A program made the translations under genes and the position numbers. This document shows, piece by piece, positions 54,318 to 63,526 of a stretch of 64,000 nt of DNA (positions within the stretch are counted from its first letter, which is position 1; the number at the start of each line of letters is the position of its first letter). Source of the DNA: Paenibacillus turicensis (GTDB lineage Bacteria; Bacillota; Bacilli; Paenibacillales; Paenibacillaceae); NCBI RefSeq assembly GCF_017873435.1, contig NZ_JAGGKG010000004.1, positions 1-64,000 on the forward strand, written 5' to 3'. Below the pieces are notes generated by a model, which saw nothing but the letters and a program-made list of their open reading frames with translations, was not told the DNA's origin and did not search any database.

Positions 54318-54686
54318 TTAGCGTTTGTCGGTCGCACTTTCTGACACAAGCTTCACAATCTCTTGCTCCGAAAAGCCCAAATCCTTCATGCCATGAATAA
54401 AGCCCTCTAGCAACTCACTCGCCATTTCTTTTTTAATATTCATAATTTTAGCTTCCTCACTTGTCACATATCTTCCTAATCCTCTTCGTGTCTCCACAAT
54501 TTGCTCACGCTCCAACTCCTGAAATGTACGCTGAATCGTATTTGGATTAATTTGCAGCTCTACTGCCAGCTCTCTAACAGAAGGAATTTTATCTCCAGCT
54601 TTTAAGGTGCCCGTTACAATATCTCGTTTAATTTTGTTCATAATTTGCAAATAAATCGGTAGGTTATTATCGAATTCCATACTCAC
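54318..54686 (-). CDS. GntR-family regulator, YtrA subfamily
   Basis: A 122-residue winged HTH protein: LKAGDKIPSVRELAVELQINPNTIQRTFQELEREQIVETRRGLGRYV. The C-terminal tail is short, as in YtrA members. It lies between two ABC pairs on the same strand. It may regulate both, but there is only 36 bases before the upstream permease, so the promoter is probably that at 56561-56589. No own palindrome was spotted. Confidence 0.88.
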   Translation of the reverse strand: MSMEFDNNLPIYLQIMNKIKRDIVTGTLKAGDKIPSVRELAVELQINPNTIQRTFQELEREQIVETRRGLGRYVTSEEAKIMNIKKEMASELLEGFIHGMKDLGFSEQEIVKLVSESATDKR

Positions 54687-54722
54687 AATGCAGCTTGCTC
54701 CTTTCCTTGTGTAATGCTCCCA

Positions 54723-55472
54723 TCACGAAACATCACGTTTTTTAAACGTAACAAAGCTTGTAGCAAGAAACAAGACAAGATACACAAAAATTATTAATAA
54801 GGAGAAATTCAGTGTCATCCCAGCGAAAACGGGTCTGGCGCCTTCTTTATACATACTTAAATCTAAGTTCGTCAGGATAAAATATTTAGAGATTTCATAT
54901 TTAGAAAATAGGAATAAAAACAAACCTTCAAAAGCAATTAACGAAATGCCTAACCCTATCGTAGCTGCTGATGAGCGTGTTAAAATGCCAACCATAAAGG
55001 CGATTGTCGTATAAGCTAATGTATAAACTAACGCATAACCTAGTGTACTTCCAAGTGCACCCCATTGTATCGAGCTTGCATTATAGTTTGTAAATAGTAG
55101 TGCTGAAGCCAGTGTTAAGCCAAAGGTAAATACGTATATAGAAAACATGTAAAGCAACACAGTAACATATTTAGAGGCTAAAATTTTAGTACGGCTTTGT
55201 GTGCGAATTAATAAAAATTTAATCGTGCCAGAGCTATATTCTGAGGCCACAATACCTGCAGTCCCAATAATAGTTAACATCGTTAAAAAGGTGACAAAGG
55301 TCTGTTTTGAAAATGCATTACTCATATAAAAATTAAAATCAATTTGTCTGCCCACTATAAAATATGACACAATGGCTACGATCACAGTCACTATGGCATA
55401 TGGAATAAAAAAGCTACGCTTTTTAAATAATTTGAGCCATTCATTAATGACTAAGTTATTAAAATTAGACAT
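54723..55472 (-). CDS. ABC-2 permease (lantibiotic/bacitracin export type)
   Basis: About 249 residues from ATG 55472, with GGAGG eight bases upstream inside the ATPase gene; it overlaps that gene's stop by eight bases (ATGTCTAA). Six helices; the segment SSGTIKFLLIRTQSRTKILASKY between helices 2 and 3 is typical of ABC-2 permeases in bacteriocin immunity or bacitracin export. Pairs with the ATPase at 55465. Confidence 0.85.
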   Translation of the reverse strand: MSNFNNLVINEWLKLFKKRSFFIPYAIVTVIVAIVSYFIVGRQIDFNFYMSNAFSKQTFVTFLTMLTIIGTAGIVASEYSSGTIKFLLIRTQSRTKILASKYVTVLLYMFSIYVFTFGLTLASALLFTNYNASSIQWGALGSTLGYALVYTLAYTTIAFMVGILTRSSAATIGLGISLIAFEGLFLFLFSKYEISKYFILTNLDLSMYKEGARPVFAGMTLNFSLLIIFVYLVLFLATSFVTFKKRDVS

Positions 55473-56526
55473 GCATCTCACCTCCAGTCCATTTTAGGAA
55501 CTCATCTTCCAGCGTTTCCCGACTTTCTTGAATCCGATAAATACCAATCCCTTGCGCTGCCAACAAATGTACAAGCTTTGGAATCTCAGCATCTTGCATT
55601 TGAATTATTAACTCTCCATGCTCTGGGTCAACATGTAATACTGTCATATTTTGAGCACAATCAATTAATGTTTTTGTGTTTACTAACTGATCTACACGTA
55701 AGCTTAGCTTAACATCTTCCCTTACTTGAGCCGCTTCACCTAACTGCTTCACCGTAACCAGCTTCCCTTGCTGTATCACGACAACCTCATTACACATCAA
55801 CTCAATTTCGGACAAAAGGTGACTGGATACTAACACGGCAAGCCCTTCTTCTTTTGCGGCCTTTTTCAAATAATCTCTCATTTCACGAATACCAGCAGGA
55901 TCTAATCCATTGGTAGGTTCATCTAAAATAAGAATAGAAGGTTTATGGAGCAAAGCTTGGGCAATCCCTAACCGTTGGCGCATTCCTAAGGAGTAGGTCT
56001 TTACTTTCTTATGCATCGCATCCTCAAGTCCCATTAATCTCAAAACTTCCTTAATTCTTGACTCTGTCACCCCTGGACTCATGCGCTGATATTGCTTCAA
56101 ATTATCATACCCTGACATATAGCTATAAAACTCAGGATTTTCAATAATTCCACCAACATAAGAAATTGCTTTTAAAAACGAGTGACGTACACTATGACCA
56201 TGAATGCGTACATCCCCTTCGGTCATCCCAATTAGACCAGCCATCATCCGAATCGTCGTTGTTTTCCCAGCCCCATTTGGACCTAGCAAACCAACAATTT
56301 GCCCCTTCTTAATGTTAAAAGACAACCGATCTACGATTTTACGTTTTCCAATTTGCTTCGACAACTGATCGACTTCAAGCACGATATCTGCATGATTAGC
56401 AAAATGATGATCATTTGTATTATTTACATTAATAGCACCATTTTGATGCACATCGTTGACATTATTCACAAGCTTCAGATGGTTTGAATCACTTGATAAC
56501 TTCCCAAACTCTAACTGTTTTTTCAT
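55465..56526 (-). CDS. ABC ATPase (BcrA type) with Asn/His-rich N-terminal extension
   Basis: A 353-residue ATPase: Walker A GPNGAGKTT near 83, signature YSLGMRQRL near 180, Walker B LILDEPTNGLDP near 200, switch SSHLL. The C-terminal region of 80 residues is typical of BcrA/lantibiotic immunity subunits. The first 47 residues are an unusual Asn/His/Val-rich extension before the normal start, translated from ATG 56526 with GAGGTGAAGG. First gene of the five-gene operon. Confidence 0.88.
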   Translation of the reverse strand: MKKQLEFGKLSSDSNHLKLVNNVNDVHQNGAINVNNTNDHHFANHADIVLEVDQLSKQIGKRKIVDRLSFNIKKGQIVGLLGPNGAGKTTTIRMMAGLIGMTEGDVRIHGHSVRHSFLKAISYVGGIIENPEFYSYMSGYDNLKQYQRMSPGVTESRIKEVLRLMGLEDAMHKKVKTYSLGMRQRLGIAQALLHKPSILILDEPTNGLDPAGIREMRDYLKKAAKEEGLAVLVSSHLLSEIELMCNEVVVIQQGKLVTVKQLGEAAQVREDVKLSLRVDQLVNTKTLIDCAQNMTVLHVDPEHGELIIQMQDAEIPKLVHLLAAQGIGIYRIQESRETLEDEFLKWTGGEMHV

Positions 56527-56560
56527 ACCTTCACCTCATTAGTATTACTGTTATAGTTAA

Positions 56561-56589
56561 ATAGTACACTAGTATATTGATATTGTAAA
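56561..56589 (-). promoter_or_regulatory. Promoter of the double ABC/GntR operon
   Basis: On the minus strand TTTACA (56589-56584), 17 bases, TACTAT (56566-56561) make a plausible vegetative promoter 35 bases upstream of the BcrA-type ATPase. AGTACACTAGTA sequences overlapping the -10 may be GntR half-sites. Confidence 0.55.
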
Positions 56590-56718
56590 GCGAAATAACC
56601 TAAAAAATTCAATATTCAGGTGAAGAAAATTAAAGTATACTGTTTAAGGAAAATGAAGAGCGCATCTTATCACTCTACACTTCCACACACTCTATTGCTT
56701 AAAGGATGCGTATGAAAG

Positions 56719-57657
56719 TTGAATGCTAACAAAGCTAGTTTACTTGTTTTGCTCGTAACACTTGGATGGGGATCGTCCTACTTATTTATGAAGATGGGAC
56801 TAGAATCTATTGGTGAATTTAACCTCATTGCTTTACGTTTTAGTCTTGCTTTTCTAATTGCTGGCGCTTTTTTCTTGAAACGTCTCAGGCTACATTTTAA
56901 CAAGCAAATGCTTGGGTTTAGCGCATTACTAGGGATGATCTTGTTTGGCGTCGTAGCGTCTATTTTATTTGGTTTAAAGACGACCAGCACTTCTAATGCA
57001 GGTTTTCTAGTCGGTCTTACCGTTATTTTTACACCACTGTTAAATAGGATTATGTTTCATAAGAAATTAGAGCAAAGTAAACTATTTGGTTGTTTATTAG
57101 CCATTGTTGGCATTGCGCTACTTACCTTAAACAATGAGTTAAGCATGCATCCAGGTGATATTTTATGTATGGCTGGTGGGATCCTTAATGCGCTGTATAT
57201 TTTAGTATCGGGGGAAATGGTGAAAAAGGTAGATTCAATCTCTGTAGGACTTTTATCATTAGGCTTTACAGCGATATACGGACTTATCTTCTCATTGCTC
57301 TTTGAGTCTCCAACCTTACCTCAGACAATGGATGGCTGGGTGGCTATATTCGCACTCAGTGTCATATGTGGTGCGTTTTGCTTTATCGCTCAAGCTATAG
57401 CATTACAATATATTAAGCCTGTTCAGCTTGGGATTATGTACGCCTTAGAGCCGTTATTTGCTGCAATATTTGCTTTTAGCTTTGCAGGTGAACGATTAAC
57501 ACTACAAGGCCATTTTGGAGCATTATTCGTTATAGCAGGGATATTTGCTTCAGAATGGTTGGAGCATAGAAAGAAACATAGGAAGGTAAAGACATATGTT
57601 ATGGCTCCTTCAAACCTAGGCTCTGGGACTGTGGTCACTGGCGTAAAACATGAATAA
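56719..57657 (+). CDS. EamA/DMT-family transporter
   Basis: A 312-residue protein with ten hydrophobic helices in two EamA repeats. LVTLGWGSSYLFMKMGLESI begins the first; GILNALYILVSGEMV and YALEPLFAAIFAFSFAGERLTLQG mark the second. Members export amino acids or other metabolites. TTG start is inferred: no in-frame ATG lies near the first helix. A strong terminator follows at 57684-57753. Confidence 0.85.
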   Translation: MNANKASLLVLLVTLGWGSSYLFMKMGLESIGEFNLIALRFSLAFLIAGAFFLKRLRLHFNKQMLGFSALLGMILFGVVASILFGLKTTSTSNAGFLVGLTVIFTPLLNRIMFHKKLEQSKLFGCLLAIVGIALLTLNNELSMHPGDILCMAGGILNALYILVSGEMVKKVDSISVGLLSLGFTAIYGLIFSLLFESPTLPQTMDGWVAIFALSVICGAFCFIAQAIALQYIKPVQLGIMYALEPLFAAIFAFSFAGERLTLQGHFGALFVIAGIFASEWLEHRKKHRKVKTYVMAPSNLGSGTVVTGVKHE

Positions 57658-57683
57658 TAAATGGTTTAGACTTACACTCTAAT

Positions 57684-57753
57684 AAAAAAAACCAATACGA
57701 CTGTCTTATCTAAAGGGACTAACCCCATAATAAGCTGTCTATATTGGTTTTTT
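57684..57753. terminator. Long terminator hairpin after the EamA gene
   Basis: AAAAAAACCAATA (from 57684) pairs with TATTGGTTTTTT (to 57753). CTTAT pairs with ATAAG and GGG with CCC further in, so the whole 70 bases fold. T-runs on both strands make it bidirectional. Confidence 0.8.
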
Positions 57754-57759
57754 GTTACA

Positions 57760-57934
57760 TCAGTACTTGACATTTTACCCAAACTAGCGAAGAGACAGGG
57801 AGATTCTGAAGATTGTCTCTTAAAATCAAATTCTCTCCTATACTTACTTCAATACAAAGGAATATGGTTTTAACAACAATCGTAAGAACACTCTGGATCG
57901 TAGCTTCTTGCTTCAAGCCATTGTCAAGTACTGA
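57760..57934 (+). repeat. Structured repeat element, copy C (diverged)
   Basis: TCAGTACTTGACA (57760-57772) and TGTCAAGTACTGA (57922-57934) form a perfect 13-base basal stem. ACTAGCG and CAGGGAGATTC align with copy B's 5' arm, and TTTTAACAACAATCGTAAGAA and CTCTGGATCGTAGC with its 3' arm. The internal core has changed more than in copy A. Confidence 0.65.
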
Positions 57935-57959
57935 TTTATAAACAGAACCTTTAATTCAA

Positions 57960-59222
57960 CTAAATCAATAAATTAAATAAATTCAAATCACGGTTGAGCT
58001 CAGTATAAACAACACCGTATTTCTCCATTCGCTTAATCAGCGCAGCATAGTCATCCTTACAGGAAAGCTCAATACCAACCAGCGCAGGACCATTTTCTTT
58101 ATTGTGCTTTTTCGTATATTCAAACCTTGCAATATCATCGTTCGGACCAAGCACCTTCTCCAAAAATTCACGAAGCGCACCTGCACGTTGTGGGAAATTA
58201 ACGACAAAATAATGCTTAAGCCCCTCGTAAATAAGAGAACGCTCCTTCATTTCCTGCATCCGATCGATATCGTTATTACCACCACTAATGACGCATACGA
58301 CGGTTTTGCCCTCAATCTGCTCCTTATATTGGTCTAGCGCAGATACAGGTAATGCACCCGCAGGCTCAACAACGATCGCACTGTCATTATACAATTCCAA
58401 AATGGTTGTACATGCTTTTCCTTCAGGAACCGTCACAACTTCATCTAATGTTTCCTTACAAATTTCATAATTCAACTGTCCTACACGCTTAACAGCCGCG
58501 CCATCCACAAACTTATCTATTTGATCAAGGGTAACGACCTGTTTTTGCTTCAAGGCTTCCGTCATAGAAGCAGCACCTTCAGGCTCTACGCCAATTACTT
58601 TTGTTGAGGGACTCATCGTTTTCATATAACGTCCAACACCAGAAGCTAATCCACCCCCGCCAATCGTTACAAATACATAATCCGCAGACCCTTCTAGGCT
58701 CTCCATAATTTCCATTCCAATTGTACCGTTACCCGCCACAATTTTAGGATCATCAAACGGATGAATAAAGGTTTTTCCTCCTTCATCACACGCTTTCATC
58801 GCCTCAGCATAGGCATCATCAAATGTATCCCCAGTTAAAATCACTTCTACATTTTGCTGACCAAAACGTTTAACCTGCTTAACTTTCTGATTAGGGGTTG
58901 TGCTCGGCATATAAATCGCACCTTGAATCCCAAGGGCATGACAAGACAATGCCACACCTTGGGCATGATTTCCTGCACTTGCACATACAATTCCTTTTGC
59001 CAATTCTTCTGGTGTAAGGCTACGAATCATGTTGTAAGCCCCTCTAATTTTAAAGGAGCGTACCACTTGTAAATCCTCACGCTTTAAATACACCTTACAG
59101 TTATATTTTGCTGACAACGTCGCATCCAATTGCAAGGGAGTACGCTTTATAACCTCTTTAAGCACATGATGTGCCTTAATGATATCTTCCATTCCTACCG
59201 TTACATGTTCAGTCTGACTCAT
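57960..59222 (-). CDS. ilvA: Threonine ammonia-lyase IlvA
   Basis: About 420 residues from ATG 59222, preceded by GAGGGAG; a GTG six codons upstream is less likely. The PLP Lys lies in VRSFKIRGAYN near 55; GGGGLASG near 190 binds the phosphate; the C-terminal ACT-like domain is short (about 330-420). It deaminates threonine to 2-oxobutanoate, the first step of isoleucine synthesis. No T-box leader fits in the roughly 80 bases upstream. Confidence 0.93.
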   Translation of the reverse strand: MSQTEHVTVGMEDIIKAHHVLKEVIKRTPLQLDATLSAKYNCKVYLKREDLQVVRSFKIRGAYNMIRSLTPEELAKGIVCASAGNHAQGVALSCHALGIQGAIYMPSTTPNQKVKQVKRFGQQNVEVILTGDTFDDAYAEAMKACDEGGKTFIHPFDDPKIVAGNGTIGMEIMESLEGSADYVFVTIGGGGLASGVGRYMKTMSPSTKVIGVEPEGAASMTEALKQKQVVTLDQIDKFVDGAAVKRVGQLNYEICKETLDEVVTVPEGKACTTILELYNDSAIVVEPAGALPVSALDQYKEQIEGKTVVCVISGGNNDIDRMQEMKERSLIYEGLKHYFVVNFPQRAGALREFLEKVLGPNDDIARFEYTKKHNKENGPALVGIELSCKDDYAALIKRMEKYGVVYTELNRDLNLFNLLI

Positions 59223-59301
59223 CTTCTCTGACTCCCTCACTTTTTATGCTGTATTATGCTGTATATTATTTATTGCTCCATTGCCCATACTGTACAATCT
59301 A

Positions 59302-60234
59302 TTATAATTCCCTAAGTACAAAGGGCTGAAGCCTTCTCACAATCGAGGTTCTTTTCGTTTCCAGCTCTTCAGGCAACATAAGCTCCTTCCCTAGGTCACC
59401 AACCTCTTGGTCACAGGTAAAGCCTGGCTCTTCTGAGGCAATTTGAAACAACAAACCACCTGGCTCCCTAAAGTACATCGCTTTAAAATAAATCTGATCC
59501 TCAATGCCAGTGTATTGCAAATGATTATGCTCAATCATAGCACAAAAATCCTCTTGCTCATATTGATTACTTGCTCGCCATGCCAAATGATGAACAACAC
59601 CTGCCCCAAATCTACCCGCAGGCATGTTTTCTACACTAAGATCGATGACATTTCCTAATTCGCCTTCTGCATGAAAACGAACAACCCCATCTTCCTCCCC
59701 GATGAGCTGTAAGCCTAAAATCGAGGTTAACACTTCACTTGTTGCTTCACTATTTTTACTAAAAAGCATCACGCCACCTAAGCCCTTAATGGCATGTTCT
59801 TGTGGAATGCCACGAGTAGACCACCAGCTCACTGGACCTTGCTCGCGCTCTACCATTTCAATAATAAGTCCAGAATTATCTGTAAACGTAATATACTGCT
59901 CGCCAAAACGCTTATTTTCCATTACTTTAATTTCAAAGGACGATAATCGCTTACGCCAAAACAACAAGCTTCCCATAGGGACAGTAAAAACAGTGATCCC
60001 CACCTGCCCTCCACCTAACATGCCTTGGCTTGCCTGCTCCTGTGGCAAAAAACTAATGATTGTACCCGGACTACCTTCCTCATTCCCAAAAAATAAATGA
60101 TACACATCAGGTGCATCATAATGAACCGTCCGCTTTACAAGTCTTAATCCAAGCACACCTGCGTAAAAATCTACCGTTTCCTGAACATCATTCACCATTG
60201 CAGTAATATGATGTATTCCTAATGTAACTGGCAC
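59302..60234 (-). CDS. VOC ring-cleavage dioxygenase-like protein (MhqO type)
   Basis: About 310 residues. GTG 60234 is chosen because AGGGGG lies nine bases upstream and it gives the usual LGIHHITAMV start. Two VOC modules with metal ligands: His in GIHHI, His in VVHHLAW and Glu in FREPGGLLFQIA. It resembles MhqA/MhqO-like proteins of quinone stress. Such proteins are induced by hydroquinone or thiol-reactive stress in Bacillus. Regulator not in view. Confidence 0.88.
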   Translation of the reverse strand: MPVTLGIHHITAMVNDVQETVDFYAGVLGLRLVKRTVHYDAPDVYHLFFGNEEGSPGTIISFLPQEQASQGMLGGGQVGITVFTVPMGSLLFWRKRLSSFEIKVMENKRFGEQYITFTDNSGLIIEMVEREQGPVSWWSTRGIPQEHAIKGLGGVMLFSKNSEATSEVLTSILGLQLIGEEDGVVRFHAEGELGNVIDLSVENMPAGRFGAGVVHHLAWRASNQYEQEDFCAMIEHNHLQYTGIEDQIYFKAMYFREPGGLLFQIASEEPGFTCDQEVGDLGKELMLPEELETKRTSIVRRLQPFVLREL

Positions 60235-60409
60235 TTCCCTTTTCCCCCTGACTAACACAACTACCCTTATTATAAGGGAGTTCTCTGGAGATGTTAAACG
60301 GAGAAATAAAGTAGATGGAAAAAAACTACTCTAACCACATAGCCTAAAAACAGCAAAATGTGATTATAAGTAGTCTTAATCTTTTCCCTTATCTTGTCTT
60401 TTTTTCCCT

Positions 60410-61687
60410 TTACACCAACGCCTTCAGCGCAATATCACTCCGCTGATGCTTGCCCTCAAAATCAATTTCCTTAGCAATCTTGTACGCTTGCTCGCGTGCG
60501 GCTATAATGTCCTCACCTAAGCCAACAACACCAAGCACACGTCCACCGTTAGTTACGAATTCACCAGCTTCATGTTTAGCTGTGCCCGCGTGGAATACTA
60601 GGCTAGATGGATGAGCTGCCTTTACTGCTTCAAGACCTTTAATCGGAACTCCTGTTGGATAGGAAGCAGGGTAACCACCTGAGGCTAATACGACACAAAC
60701 TGCGGCTTCATTACTCCACTTGATTTCAATCTGATCTAACGTACCATTGATAGCAGCTAAGAAAATTTCTACTAAGTCACTTTGTAATCTTGGCAAAACA
60801 ACCTGTGTCTCGGGGTCACCAAAACGTGCATTAAATTCAATCGTCTTTGGAGTTCCATCTGGTGAGATCATCAGGCCTGCAAATAATACACCTCTAAATG
60901 GACGACCTTCAGCAACCATCGCTTTTGCTGTAGGCTCGATAATAGTCTTAACTGCTTCTTCAATGATTGAATCTGCTATATGTGGAAGAGGGGAATACGT
61001 CCCCATTCCACCTGTATTTGGACCTTTATCCTCGTCATACACTTGCTTGTGGTCTTGCGCTGCCACCATGGGGCGAACCGTTTCGCCATCCACAAAGGCT
61101 AAGATGGACATTTCTTGTCCCTCTAAAAACTCTTCAATCACCACTTGGCTACCAGACTCACCAAATACTTTATCAATCATAATATTAGACAAGGCTTGCT
61201 CGGCTTCCTCGATTGTAAAAGCAACCGTAACCCCTTTGCCTGCTGCCAAACCATCTGCTTTAATCACAATCGGAACAGGTCTTGTCCTTAAATAAGTCAA
61301 AGCTTCCTCATAGCGATCAAACTTTTCATAAGCTGCAGTTGGAATGTTATATTTTTTCAACAAATCCTTCATAAAGGTTTTGCTACCTTCAATATAAGCT
61401 GCATTTTTACGAGGTCCAAATACCGGAATACCTGCGGCTTCAAAGTGATCTACAATCCCTTCAACCAAAGGATCATCGGGGCCAATGACGACTAACCCCA
61501 CCTTCTTTTGCTGTGCAAATTCAACTAATTTATCAAACTCTTTTACCTGAATTGGAACCAAGGTAGCAACTTCCGCGATTCCTGCATTTCCCGGTGCACA
61601 ATAAATCGTATTTGCCTTAGGGCTCTTAGATAAAGCCCAGCAGATCGCATGTTCACGTCCACCACCACCAACCACCAAAATATCCAT
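60410..61687 (-). CDS. purD: Phosphoribosylamine-glycine ligase PurD
   Basis: A 425-residue ATP-grasp ligase: MDILVVGGGGREHAICWAL at the N-terminus, PIVIKADGLAAGKGVTVA near 138, GPNTGGMGTYSPLP near 225 and GVLFAGLMISPDG, all diagnostic. It joins glycine to phosphoribosylamine, the second step of purine synthesis. Ribosome binding site GGAGGAG. It follows purH by 30 bases in the purine operon and appears to be its last gene. Confidence 0.95.
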   Translation of the reverse strand: MDILVVGGGGREHAICWALSKSPKANTIYCAPGNAGIAEVATLVPIQVKEFDKLVEFAQQKKVGLVVIGPDDPLVEGIVDHFEAAGIPVFGPRKNAAYIEGSKTFMKDLLKKYNIPTAAYEKFDRYEEALTYLRTRPVPIVIKADGLAAGKGVTVAFTIEEAEQALSNIMIDKVFGESGSQVVIEEFLEGQEMSILAFVDGETVRPMVAAQDHKQVYDEDKGPNTGGMGTYSPLPHIADSIIEEAVKTIIEPTAKAMVAEGRPFRGVLFAGLMISPDGTPKTIEFNARFGDPETQVVLPRLQSDLVEIFLAAINGTLDQIEIKWSNEAAVCVVLASGGYPASYPTGVPIKGLEAVKAAHPSSLVFHAGTAKHEAGEFVTNGGRVLGVVGLGEDIIAAREQAYKIAKEIDFEGKHQRSDIALKALV

Positions 61688-61717
61688 AAGCTCCTCCTTA
61701 TGATCACATCGACCTGC

Positions 61718-63265
61718 TTAATGCTTAAAGTGTCTCACGCCTGTGAACACCATAGCAATGCCATGCTGATTTGCCATCGCAATCGATTCCTCATCCTTAA
61801 TGGAGCCACCTGGTTGGATGATCGCAGTAATTCCTGCTTTTGCCGCCGCCTCCACCGTATCACTCATTGGGAAAAAGGCATCGGAAGCCATTACACTTCC
61901 CTTAGCTTCTGCTCCTGCTTGCTCAATCGCAATTTTGGCTGCACCCACACGGTTCATTTGCCCTGCACCAACACCGATAGTCATATTGTTTTTAGCTAAT
62001 AAAATCGCATTAGATTTAACATGCTTCACAATTTTCCATCCAAATAAAAGTTGCTTCAGCTCTTCCTCAGTTGGCTGACGATCGGTAACGACCTTTAAAT
62101 CTTCCGCTTGAATCGAATGAACGTCGTTTTCTTGCACAATCATGCCACCATCAATCGAAGTCACAACAAATTGCGACTGACGATCCACTCCTGCTTGTAA
62201 ATTTCCCATTTCAAGTAGACGAATGTTTTTCTTTTTGATCAAGACCGCCAATGCTTCTTGAGTAAAGCCTGGTGCGATCACAATTTCCAAGAAAATATCT
62301 TTAAGCAAGTTTGCAGTATCTTCATCAACAATTCGGTTTGCAGCTACGATACCACCAAAAATGGAGACGGGATCAGCAGCATATGCCTTTTCAAAAGCTT
62401 CTAATACACTTGCACCGACACCTACGCCACATGGATTCATGTGCTTAACTGCAACTACAGCAGGCTCTGTAAACTCCTTCACCATTTGAAGCGCCGCATT
62501 TGCATCATTAATGTTGTTATAAGACAGTTCTTTACCATGTAATTGCTTCGCATTGCTAAGCGTATCTTGTGCCGCTAACGGCTTACGATAAAATGCCGCT
62601 TTTTGGTGAGGGTTTTCACCGTAACGCAAATCTTGTATTTTCTCATACGTAACTGTGTAACGTTCAGGTAATGGGTCACCGTTAACTTGTGACAAATAAT
62701 CAGAGATTAATGCATCATAAGAGGCAGTATGACGGAACACTTTTGCCGCTAATGCTTTACGTGTATTTAAAGTTGTATCGCCTTCTACTTTGATTTCCTC
62801 AAGCACTTTCCCATAATCCGCCGCATCCACCACAACACTAACAAAAGCATGGTTTTTTGCCGCAGAACGCAACATCGTTGGCCCACCAATATCGATATTT
62901 TCAATCGCATCTTCATAGGCTACGTCTGGTTTAGCAATCGTTTCTTGGAAAGGATACAGGTTAACAACAACAAGATCGATGTAATCCAGCCCTAGCTCCT
63001 TCATCTGATTTTGGTGCTCTTCACTATCGCGGATGGCAAGTAATCCACTGTGAACCGCAGGATGTAACGTTTTAACACGACCATCTAAAATTTCAGGAAA
63101 ACCTGTAACATCAGAAATACCAATGACAGGAACGCCTTCTTTTGCAAGTAGATTTTTTGTTCCTCCTGTAGAAATGACCTCTACACCTAGTTCTGCTAGA
63201 CCACGACAAAATTCAACGATACCTGTTTTATCTGATACACTCACTAATGCTCTTTTGATTGCCAC
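61718..63265 (-). CDS. purH: Bifunctional AICAR formyltransferase/IMP cyclohydrolase PurH
   Basis: A 515-residue protein. The IMP cyclohydrolase domain (1-200) has [11 protein letters not shown] and [16 protein letters not shown]; the AICAR formyltransferase domain (200-515) has [13 protein letters not shown] and [12 protein letters not shown] with the catalytic Lys-His. It makes the last two steps to IMP. GTG start with GGGAGGCG. It follows purN after an unusual 260-base gap. Confidence 0.95.
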   Translation of the reverse strand: MAIKRALVSVSDKTGIVEFCRGLAELGVEVISTGGTKNLLAKEGVPVIGISDVTGFPEILDGRVKTLHPAVHSGLLAIRDSEEHQNQMKELGLDYIDLVVVNLYPFQETIAKPDVAYEDAIENIDIGGPTMLRSAAKNHAFVSVVVDAADYGKVLEEIKVEGDTTLNTRKALAAKVFRHTASYDALISDYLSQVNGDPLPERYTVTYEKIQDLRYGENPHQKAAFYRKPLAAQDTLSNAKQLHGKELSYNNINDANAALQMVKEFTEPAVVAVKHMNPCGVGVGASVLEAFEKAYAADPVSIFGGIVAANRIVDEDTANLLKDIFLEIVIAPGFTQEALAVLIKKKNIRLLEMGNLQAGVDRQSQFVVTSIDGGMIVQENDVHSIQAEDLKVVTDRQPTEEELKQLLFGWKIVKHVKSNAILLAKNNMTIGVGAGQMNRVGAAKIAIEQAGAEAKGSVMASDAFFPMSDTVEAAAKAGITAIIQPGGSIKDEESIAMANQHGIAMVFTGVRHFKH

Positions 63266-63464
63266 GCGACAAACGCCTCCCTAAAAAATCTAATTTAATC
63301 TATTATTTTGATTTAAAATGATTTATTTCCCGAGAAATATCGAAAAGGACTACTTTTTGCTTCGTAACTACTTATCATTAAACAACCAGTTGCAACGAGT
63401 GACAAATTTACTGATTTAATACTAATTTATGGCGTTAACTTTTAAATGATTTGTAGGAGTTAAG

Positions 63465-63507
63465 CTTCGCTACATACAGAGGGTTGCTTCACTCACTGTT
63501 AAAACTA
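63465..63507 (-). repeat. Remnant of the structured repeat between purN and purH
   Basis: On the minus strand TTTTAACAGTGAGTGAAGCA then ACCCTCTGTATGTAGCGAAG match copy B's 3' arm (TTTAACAG, GAGCAACCCTCTGT, GTAGC). The opposite arm is not recognisable, so this may be a decayed half. Confidence 0.45.
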
Positions 63508-63526
63508 AAATTTATATTATTAATTA

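Larger units (their letters stand above)
57658..57959. other. Intergenic region with terminator and repeat element
   Basis: About 300 bases between the convergent EamA and ilvA genes. The left part is the EamA terminator; the right part (57760-57934) is a diverged copy of the structured repeat. No gene is seen. Confidence 0.7.

Noticed and set aside
59223-59301. T-box leader before ilvA
   Set aside because: Only about 80 bases separate it from the upstream gene, too short for a T-box, and no T-box motif is seen.
60747-61295. A 182-codon frame opposite purD
   Set aside because: Antisense shadow of a conserved, GC-richer gene; no start signal and no family features.
63266-63526. Purine riboswitch or small gene between purN and purH
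   Set aside because: No aptamer pattern or ribosome binding site; the only recognisable part is the repeat remnant.
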